DNA of 20,843 nt from a virus, in IMG/VR virus record IMGVR_UViG_3300031963_001110, positions 1 to 20,843 of that record; one strand, given 5' to 3'. The notes under the pieces are model-generated. The model saw only the letters and a list, made by a program, of their open reading frames with translations, searched no databases and was not told the origin of the DNA. This document shows positions 15,513 through 20,843 of the stretch, piece after piece; within the stretch, counting starts at the first letter, position 1, and every line of letters starts with the position of its first letter. The translations under genes and the position numbers were made by a program.

Positions 15513-15699
15513 CGCTCGTTATCCTTTTTGCGTTCACGTCGCCGGTGAAATAAGCTACCTGACGTGTCCCGTGCGGTACGATGAAATGTATTTTAATCGG
15601 TGTTCTAATTGCACGCAACTGTGCGATCAAATCTGCCGGATCGTTGCCGACAATAAAGCCCATTGAGTCGTAGGGATTGAGAGAATCGAAAGCGATCAT
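15466..15699 (-). CDS. Small hypothetical protein downstream of capsid gene, 77 aa
   Basis: A 77-aa frame starting at ATG 15697-15699 with GGTGA a few bases upstream, directly after the capsid-gene terminator. Residues 20-45 (NDPADLIAQLRAIRTPIKI) form a plausible helix-strand core, followed by a strand (FIVPHGTRQVAYFTGDV) and a basic tail (KRITSD ... KRPRVSKV). The last 15 codons overlap the next gene. It could be a minor head protein or a coupling leader. No family is recognised, and the long overlap lowers certainty a little. Confidence 0.6.
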   Translation of the reverse strand: MIAFDSLNPYDSMGFIVGNDPADLIAQLRAIRTPIKIHFIVPHGTRQVAYFTGDVNAKRITSDVITSNVKRPRVSKV

Positions 15700-15714
15700 A
15701 AATCACCAAAAGAT

Positions 15715-15746
15715 AAAAAGGAAGCGAGGCTCTTAACCTCGCCCCC
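15715..15746 (-). terminator. Intrinsic terminator after the major capsid gene
   Basis: On the minus strand, 9 bases after the capsid stop codon, GGGGGCGAGG pairs with CCTCGCTTCC (10 bp, two G-U pairs) around a 7-base loop TTAAGAG, followed at once by TTTTT. The next start codon is only 15 bases further on. Either the terminator leaks or a promoter within the capsid gene serves the genes downstream. Confidence 0.75.
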
Positions 15747-15755
15747 ATTGCCACA

Positions 15756-16616
15756 TTAAGCAGCTGTAACTTTAATACATTTTTTAGCACCTTCGATGCC
15801 AAGAGCAACGCCGAAAATCAAATCAACTGACATCAGAATTCCATGCTTTCCAGCAGGATGGAGATCAGAGATTTTCACTGCCATTTCTTTTGCCATAACC
15901 ATTAGCAATGCGTCTGGGCAAAGGAAAAATGCGGTGTCTTCTGCCAAGCTGTTGTCCTCAGCAATTTGCCAGCCGTAACGACGAAGGCCAAGTTTCCCGC
16001 CAATGACAGGAGTATCAGACGCGCCAAAGTCAGAGCTCACAAGAGTTTGAGAAGCAAGCACGTCGCTATAGTAGGAAGGATCAAGAAGACCAAACCAGCC
16101 TTTTGACATATCCCATTTTGCTTGGGCAGCAAGTTTACGGACAGCTAGAAGCTGTGTGCTGTTCATATCGGTGACGCCATTGATAACGTGATCAGGAGCA
16201 GCAGCCGATGGAACAAGCGCAGCGTAAAGAGCTGTGTTGACAGCCTTCTCAACTGCAAAAACCAAGGAAGCCATAACTTCTGGATTTTGGCGATCGATCA
16301 AAGACATCAGCTCAACTTCGTCAGCAAATTCAAAAGCAGCTGTGACATGCTTGTCAGCTTTTACGTCAACATAGCTTGTAGAAATTGCAGACGGAGCAAA
16401 TGTATTGCTGTCTACTGTGCCAACTGTTTTAGTTGTAGCTGATGGAGCCGCTACGGAGTAAACACGTACAGTGTCCCCACCCTTGCGGATTTCACCAGAG
16501 TAATCCTTGTTTACAATGCTTCCAAGCAAGAGGCTTTCGCGTAGTTGTTTGGTTGCTACTGGAGACCAGTATTTTTGCACCTGTGCTGCAATGTCTGTTA
16601 AGTTTGTACTTGCCAT
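15756..16616 (-). CDS. Major capsid protein (P22 coat-like, HK97 fold)
   Basis: A 286-aa coat protein. The N-terminus (MASTNLTDIAAQVQKYWSPV) and the following ESLLLGSIVNKDYSGEIRKG (27-46) match the N-terminal region of P22-coat-like proteins, and the rest shows alternating beta segments and helices expected of the HK97 fold. The frame is open upstream for 35 more codons, but those overlap the scaffold gene and lack a good binding site. ATG 16614-16616 has a perfect AAGGAG with 7-base spacing, so it is chosen. The gene follows the scaffold and precedes a strong terminator, as expected for the most highly expressed head gene. With no protease gene visible, cleavage of the coat is not expected. 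Confidence 0.88.
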   Translation of the reverse strand: MASTNLTDIAAQVQKYWSPVATKQLRESLLLGSIVNKDYSGEIRKGGDTVRVYSVAAPSATTKTVGTVDSNTFAPSAISTSYVDVKADKHVTAAFEFADEVELMSLIDRQNPEVMASLVFAVEKAVNTALYAALVPSAAAPDHVINGVTDMNSTQLLAVRKLAAQAKWDMSKGWFGLLDPSYYSDVLASQTLVSSDFGASDTPVIGGKLGLRRYGWQIAEDNSLAEDTAFFLCPDALLMVMAKEMAVKISDLHPAGKHGILMSVDLIFGVALGIEGAKKCIKVTAA

Positions 16617-16651
16617 TTTTTCACTCCTTGAAAGTTTGGCTTTAGTTAAAT

Positions 16652-17248
16652 TTATTGCCCCCAGATTATCTGATCCCGCCTCCATTTGTTCATTTCGGCA
16701 GAATTTTTGAGAGTCTTCCACTCTGATTCAGTGATTTTACCTGGGCCACCATTCAAGCCTTGGGGAGCTTGTGCTGGAAACTTGGTAACTCTCTGCACCA
16801 TTTCTGGCCATTGCCTTTTGAGTGACTCAGCCACTCGAGCAACGGTCATCTTGTCGATCTCTCCAGTTTCTGGATTGACTGCTACCTCATCGGTATCAAT
16901 CAGTTTAAACCATTTCTGGTCAACCTGGCCTCCCAGAGCTTCGATCACTGAAGTCAACTTCATGCCACGGGTGATGCGCTCGTCCAACTCCTGTCGTTGA
17001 GCACGTTCCCTAGCTAGTTCCTCTTCCCGAGCCTTAAGCAGAGCTTCATAGTCACCGCGCTTCCTTGCGTCAGTTTCTTCGCGCTCCTTTTCCTTGGCTA
17101 AAAAAGTCTCAAGTTGTGCTTGCAGTTTCTTTTTTTCGTCCAAGAGCTTTCGGTGTGTCTCGTAAGCGATTGTTGACTTAGCTTCTTGATTCTCTGGTTG
17201 CGCCACAGGCTCCCCAGATTGCTCCACAGGAGCTTTCTGATCGGTCAT
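16652..17248 (-). CDS. Capsid scaffolding protein
   Basis: A 198-aa protein just upstream of the major capsid gene. Residues 1-30 are acidic and Pro/Gln-rich. Residues 30-95 are a strongly charged coiled coil (Glu, Lys, Arg, Leu). Residues 100-150 are a mixed region. Residues 172-195 (ITESEWKTLKNSAEMNKWRR) form a basic, Trp-containing amphipathic end like the coat-binding tails of known scaffolds. It probably lines the inside of the procapsid and leaves on packaging. A promoter lies immediately upstream at 17280-17307. An AAGGATGGTGA site precedes the ATG. No protease motif is present, so it is a plain scaffold and not a fused protease-scaffold. Confidence 0.85.
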   Translation of the reverse strand: MTDQKAPVEQSGEPVAQPENQEAKSTIAYETHRKLLDEKKKLQAQLETFLAKEKEREETDARKRGDYEALLKAREEELARERAQRQELDERITRGMKLTSVIEALGGQVDQKWFKLIDTDEVAVNPETGEIDKMTVARVAESLKRQWPEMVQRVTKFPAQAPQGLNGGPGKITESEWKTLKNSAEMNKWRRDQIIWGQ

Positions 17249-17279
17249 TTGTCACCATCCTTGGTTAAAACGTGTTAAA

Positions 17280-17307
17280 ATTATATCACTTTTCTCTTTC
17301 TTAGCAA
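17280..17307 (-). promoter_or_regulatory. Predicted sigma70-type promoter for scaffold and capsid genes
   Basis: On the minus strand, TATAAT at 17280-17285 is preceded by TG one base upstream (extended -10, TGATATAAT). TTGCTA at 17302-17307 lies 16 bases further upstream (4 of 6 matches to TTGACA). Transcription would start near 17273, about 25 bases before the scaffold ATG. A TTTTAAC direct repeat (two copies, 3 bases apart) follows the -10 box. Chance matches are possible, but the -10 is complete and sits at the only gap in this part of the operon. Confidence 0.55.
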
Positions 17308-17784
17308 ATCCCCAAACGTTTTTCTATAAAATCTCACAATCTGTTTAAATTCTAGTTGCGATATTCTAAGGAAAATCCTTTTGGGCCTGTTGCGTCCACC
17401 TTCTTCGTTATATCTAGCGATATCAGCGTTTGATTTGCCGTCATTGCGCCTGCCAGTGGGCCTGATAATGATTGTCCTGTCTTTGGTTTCAGAGATAATG
17501 CTATCAAGCATTTGGCCTGTCAGCGTCAAGTTTGATCTAGTTGGTGAGGTGTTAGACGATAAACTGTCAAACATTTTACGCTTTTTGACGTAACCTGGGC
17601 TTAGCCTTGCCAGCCTTGTCTTTGCTTGTAAGTTATCTTTGACTCCATAGCCTAGCCTCGTGCGCTTGACTACCAAATCACGAGCAAAGACGCCGACATC
17701 CCGTAAAGCAGCCTTACTAATCGCTTGCTCAACCGATTTCTCTAGCTTTTTTATGATGTTGGCAAATTGCCGTTGCCCACTCAT
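17281..17784 (-). CDS. gp10/gpG-like connector or tail-completion protein (copy 2)
   Basis: A 167-aa basic protein (many Arg/Lys) with the pattern of HK97-gp10/Mu-gpG-type virion morphogenesis proteins: N-terminal helix (residues 8-45), LSPGYVKKRK (61-70), NLTLTGQMLDSI (85-96), then RYNEEGGRNRPKRIFLRIS (124-142) and a final helix. These proteins complete the tail or join it to the head. Its ATG overlaps the preceding gene's end by four bases (ATGA). It shares the element order of the neighbouring 147-aa protein, suggesting that the two are paralogues. The family call is made from motif order, not from a search. Confidence 0.65.
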   Translation of the reverse strand: MSGQRQFANIIKKLEKSVEQAISKAALRDVGVFARDLVVKRTRLGYGVKDNLQAKTRLARLSPGYVKKRKMFDSLSSNTSPTRSNLTLTGQMLDSIISETKDRTIIIRPTGRRNDGKSNADIARYNEEGGRNRPKRIFLRISQLEFKQIVRFYRKTFGDLLRKRKVI

Positions 17785-18224
17785 TCTTGAGCCTTTACAA
17801 ATCTAATTATCTTAGAAAGCTCTGTTTCAGTAATTCCCAAGAAGTCTCTAGCTTTCTTTGGGTCTGGCGTGGGCTTTCCATATGTGCCACGGATATTACC
17901 ATCAGCTTTGGCGTTCTCTTCACTGCCTGGCTCAAATCCAATGGTCACGCTGCGGCTTGTCTTATCCAAAACTTCTATGGCTGCGAGCATATCGCCAGAC
18001 AACTGCAGATCAACTTTACCCGCTGACTTGCCAGCCACTTTAAAATCAAGGCTCTCTTTGTATGACTTCGAGTAACCTGGAAACCTTCTACCCTCTTTGT
18101 CTTTGCCTTGATCGGTACGGTTTACAATTCTTTCAATGATAAGGTCAGCAACCTCATCCTTTTGGTCAGAGTTTAGGCCGTAACCTGATAGATCAATCTT
18201 GATCTTCTGCCATTTCGTCGCCAT
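17781..18224 (-). CDS. gp10/gpG-like connector or tail-completion protein (copy 1)
   Basis: A 147-aa protein starting within the last 32 bases of the portal gene. Helix 21-35 is followed by GRRFPGYSKSYKESLDF (45-61), VDLQLSGDMLAAIEV (71-85), a beta hairpin, and ARDFLGITETELSKIIRFVK (125-144). The R-x-FLG-hydrophobic-(T/S) ending is characteristic of Mu-gpG-like virion morphogenesis proteins. Position after the portal and before the scaffold fits a connector or assembly role. It resembles the next gene in element order. Role and family are inferred. Confidence 0.65.
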   Translation of the reverse strand: MATKWQKIKIDLSGYGLNSDQKDEVADLIIERIVNRTDQGKDKEGRRFPGYSKSYKESLDFKVAGKSAGKVDLQLSGDMLAAIEVLDKTSRSVTIGFEPGSEENAKADGNIRGTYGKPTPDPKKARDFLGITETELSKIIRFVKAQE

Positions 18225-19617
18225 TGTCTTCCTCTTGAGTTTCTACAGGGCCAGTCTCACCTTCTCTAGCCTCAAGATCAATGCCACGTTCTTCATCAAT
18301 TTCACGCTCTAAAGCCTCAATCTGAGCATAAGTCATTTGAGGATTGAGCATCTGAATAGCTCGGCTGCGAGTAGTAAAACCAGCCGCATATTCTTCACGG
18401 GCTTCTTGGATTAACTGCATACGCTGTGTGCCGACTGGGATAACAGAGAATCTTGCCACAACTTCAGCTGTGCTTGAGAAGATTGTGCGATTTTCTACCA
18501 ATCCTTGGCTAACCCATATTGGATGCATCTTGTGTAAGATCATGTCCCACATTTCATGCTCTGCTTTTGCGTAGGAAACTGTTTGAGCTTGGCGCACATC
18601 AAAAGTATCAGCCTCGTCAATGATTTTGGCAATACCTGAAACCGATTGCTCTGGCGCAAGTTGTCCGACTGATCCTGTCTTAATCCCCTTAGATCCAAGC
18701 CACAAAGAAAGCTCTGACTGGATCAAATTAAGCACTTCCTGATAATCAACTTCTGGCTTTAAAGTTCCAATCTCTATATCCTTCTCAGGGTCATCAGACT
18801 TTAAAAACCAAAGAGCATTAGGCGCATAAGTTGGGTCTGCTACTTCGCCATTTTTGATGTAGGTGATTGAGAAACTAGAGAACAAAGCGGCAAGGTTTAA
18901 ATCAGTCAAAGCCGCTGGCACATATTCAGCAAGTCTGATTGAGTCCAAGTCAGGCACAGGCACCAGCTTTAGTGCGCTTTGGTTTACATAAACAAATGGC
19001 AGCACACCGTATGGATTGACGCCATCAGCAAGGCCCATTTCTTCCATTGCAGCATAGTCAACAGTCTCATCACTCTTAACTACTGCAAACTCAGTATCAG
19101 TGTAGACCCAGTAGATCTCACGCTTTTCAGCATCACGGCCAGCAAGCATGATAACCATAGTTGGCTTGGTTGGATCGACAAGGTCATCAGAGAAAATAGC
19201 AAAGCGGTCATTTGGAATGACTCTAATCTTTGGCCCGTCTTCTGTGATGTAAGGATGAATCAGCGCAGACCTACAAGCATTATAGAGCCTGTTAGATTGA
19301 TGCATTATCATGTTGGCATTGGTCTGTTTTTCGTACCAAGATAAAAGCTCTGCATCTGCTTCATTGCCATCAGATATTTCTCTGATAACTCCGGTCTGGT
19401 AAATGTTGGATAGCTTATCTACGTACCTAGGAATGATATTGATCGGCACAATGCGCTCCATCGCGTAGCGCAGCACTCTTGGTGACAGTAAACGCTCAAG
19501 ATTTTTAACGATGTAAGGCTCAAGATTGCCCTCAAGAATGTCCAGCATTTTATAATTAACTTGCATGGTATCTGATTGGGCTTGTACTACTTTTTTGACT
19601 AGCTTCGGGTCAATCAT
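18193..19617 (-). CDS. Portal protein (SPP1 gp6-like)
   Basis: A 474-aa portal protein that forms the dodecameric DNA channel at one head vertex. It has the expected flow: N-terminal helices, beta wing (residues 125-215), the commonly conserved NPYGVLPFVYV (201-211), a long helical stem region (230-310), and SGIAKIIDEADTFD (327-340), a stretch typical of SPP1-like portals before the crown. The C-terminal 40 residues are highly acidic (EEDNGDEMAEDQD). ATG 19615-19617 has a TAAGGAG site that overlaps the terminase stop codon, so the two genes are translated in close sequence. Portals of this family are usually 450-520 aa, so the gene is full length. Confidence 0.92.
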   Translation of the reverse strand: MIDPKLVKKVVQAQSDTMQVNYKMLDILEGNLEPYIVKNLERLLSPRVLRYAMERIVPINIIPRYVDKLSNIYQTGVIREISDGNEADAELLSWYEKQTNANMIMHQSNRLYNACRSALIHPYITEDGPKIRVIPNDRFAIFSDDLVDPTKPTMVIMLAGRDAEKREIYWVYTDTEFAVVKSDETVDYAAMEEMGLADGVNPYGVLPFVYVNQSALKLVPVPDLDSIRLAEYVPAALTDLNLAALFSSFSITYIKNGEVADPTYAPNALWFLKSDDPEKDIEIGTLKPEVDYQEVLNLIQSELSLWLGSKGIKTGSVGQLAPEQSVSGIAKIIDEADTFDVRQAQTVSYAKAEHEMWDMILHKMHPIWVSQGLVENRTIFSSTAEVVARFSVIPVGTQRMQLIQEAREEYAAGFTTRSRAIQMLNPQMTYAQIEALEREIDEERGIDLEAREGETGPVETQEEDNGDEMAEDQD

Positions 19618-19626
19618 CTTAGCTCC

Positions 19627-20843
19627 TTACAATATTATCGAGCGTGTTCCGCCACGATCTTGGTCAGCAAGTTTCCTGACTATGCAATAGCCAAAGGCTG
19701 TCGTAACGTGCTGATATCTTTTTGAGTCATCTTCAATAAGATTAGCACCTTTTTTAAATGCCGTCAGCCTTAAGCCTTGATCTAATGTCGGGCAGTTATG
19801 AACGAATAGTCTAACCTCTCCACGCTCATTCTTGCAATATGCGTTGATAGTATTATGACGGGTTCTAATTGCTGGATTTGACAACGGAACGCAGTATTTA
19901 TAACTGATGCCAGCCCGATCAAGAGATTCTTTGATTATTTCGTAGTCACTTCGCTTACTTGAGGTGTGCCTAGCCTTTCCAGATGCGTCACCATAAATCT
20001 CATACTGTTTACCCGGCACAATGATGCCACGGTCAAAAAACTCTTTCATGACCTCATCAGTTCTCGCACCGTCAATGATGACCTCATCGAAAGCATGAAA
20101 GCAGCCGTCTTCATATGCCATAGCTAATGCAGATAATGGCTTGCCTTCGCCGATGTTAAAGTCAAAGCTGATTAGTATTGGGGTTTCTGGCCTTGGTCGC
20201 CAGATGGTTTTATCAGCCTGAGATGCCGAATCGTACTGGTAGTAGATGACTTCGTCTGCAATTTCAATCCATTCGCCGTAAAGCATGCGCCTGGCCCTTT
20301 TGGGGTCAAGGTCTGCTTTGAGTTGGTTGATGTATTGCTTTGGCAGAAATGGGTTATCTTCTGTGCGACTATAAAAGACATGACGAGTAGGATGTTTTTC
20401 ACGATTAGAATTAGGTGCAATAAAATATCTATAAGCCCAATGCCCAGGTGAATCAGGGTTAGTGGCAGCAATAATAAGAGGGCACTTGATATGCGGTAAA
20501 CGTCCCACACGCATTTTGATCTCATGATATGCTTGCTCGTCATCGCCATGATTCTCCGTTAGTTCCTCAATCGCCGCGCCTGATAATTCCAGAGAGCGAA
20601 GCTTGCTGTAGCGTTTATCTGCCCAAGATTTGCTAATTATCTCACTGCCATTAACAAACCAAATCTTACCGATATTATGCCACACTCTGTAATATCTTTG
20701 GTCAATACCTTCCAAATGCTCAAGTATTTTTAGATAAAGAGTATCTTTGAGATCCGGCAAAGCTCTACGGCCAATTAGAAATCTGGCTCGGTTATTCTCT
20801 AAACAATGCCTGATAATGATATGCGCCATGAGGATTGACTTTG
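19627..20843 (-). CDS. terL: Terminase large subunit (5' end outside window)
   Basis: The large terminase packages DNA into the prohead (ATPase) and cuts it (nuclease). The frame is open at the window edge. The first in-window codons read KSILMAHIII, so the edge falls inside the Walker A motif (GKS) and the formal ATG at 20829 is not the true start. Numbering from that ATG, the Walker B region with two Glu is near 83-90 (SGAAIEEL), the coupling motif AATNPDSPGH is at 121-130, and the RNase-H-like nuclease has Asp223 (SFDFN), Asp281 (YGDASG) and the region around Asp367/His374 (EDDSKRYQHVTTAFGY). About 400 of the usual 430-500 residues are visible. A small terminase is probably encoded upstream of the window. 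Confidence 0.95.
   Translation of the reverse strand, partial: KSILMAHIIIRHCLENNRARFLIGRRALPDLKDTLYLKILEHLEGIDQRYYRVWHNIGKIWFVNGSEIISKSWADKRYSKLRSLELSGAAIEELTENHGDDEQAYHEIKMRVGRLPHIKCPLIIAATNPDSPGHWAYRYFIAPNSNREKHPTRHVFYSRTEDNPFLPKQYINQLKADLDPKRARRMLYGEWIEIADEVIYYQYDSASQADKTIWRPRPETPILISFDFNIGEGKPLSALAMAYEDGCFHAFDEVIIDGARTDEVMKEFFDRGIIVPGKQYEIYGDASGKARHTSSKRSDYEIIKESLDRAGISYKYCVPLSNPAIRTRHNTINAYCKNERGEVRLFVHNCPTLDQGLRLTAFKKGANLIEDDSKRYQHVTTAFGYCIVRKLADQDRGGTRSIIL

Noticed and set aside
15756-16721. Longer major capsid protein starting at 16721 (35 extra residues)
   Set aside because: The extension overlaps the scaffold gene by 70 bases in another frame, has no convincing binding site, and the extra residues do not resemble a coat protein. 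ATG 16616 has a perfect AAGGAG.
19627-20829. Terminase beginning at ATG 20829
   Set aside because: The frame continues to the window edge and the codons before the ATG read Lys-Ser of the Walker A motif, so the ATG is internal.
1-20843. tRNA, integrase, attachment site, toxin-antitoxin or defence genes
   Set aside because: No cloverleaf, recombinase motif or defence-type protein was seen. Every supported frame fits virion assembly.

Overview
This window is the structural (virion) half of a tailed double-stranded DNA phage or prophage (Caudoviricetes). Every supported gene lies on the minus strand, so transcription runs from high to low coordinates. There is a tape-measure gene and a lambda-type G/G-T tail chaperone pair, but no sheath or baseplate-wedge gene, so a siphovirus with a long flexible tail is the best reading. 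Purine-rich Shine-Dalgarno sites such as AAGGAG, one intrinsic terminator and one good sigma70-type promoter point to a bacterial host. The host cannot be named from this sequence, and no integrase, lysis, replication or host gene is present.

Head module (20843 to about 15756): large terminase (its N-terminus lies outside the window), SPP1-gp6-like portal, two adjacent gp10/gpG-like connector or tail-completion proteins that look like diverged paralogues, a coiled-coil scaffold and a P22-like major capsid protein. No head maturation protease is visible, which fits assembly around a separate scaffold. A consensus extended -10 promoter lies just before the scaffold gene and a 10-bp-stem terminator lies just after the capsid gene. 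Together they would make scaffold plus capsid a separately controlled transcription unit.

Neck/accessory module (15699 to 11272): two small overlapping proteins, a 68-aa protein, a 614-aa fibre-like protein with a glycine-rich C-terminal half, a 130-aa helical protein, a 48-aa gene that is easy to miss, a 271-aa probable head-tail adaptor ending in a canonical EF-hand calcium loop, and a 150-aa probable tail terminator. Many of these genes are joined by TAATG or ATGA stop/start overlaps. The fibre-like gene sits between capsid and connector genes, so it may decorate the head or neck rather than the tail tip.

Tail module (11242 to 1): an unusually large tail tube protein (496 aa), chaperone G and its -1 frameshift product G-T (slippery heptamer GGGAAAC), a 923-aa tape measure, a 359-aa distal-tail-like protein, a 154-aa tail-tip protein with a GTG start, a 754-aa hub protein, a 763-aa tail fibre, and the first 98 codons of a further gene cut off by the window edge. 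A small domain appears to be shared by the tail tube and the distal-tail-like protein. Genes fill the window almost completely; no gap reaches 300 bases.
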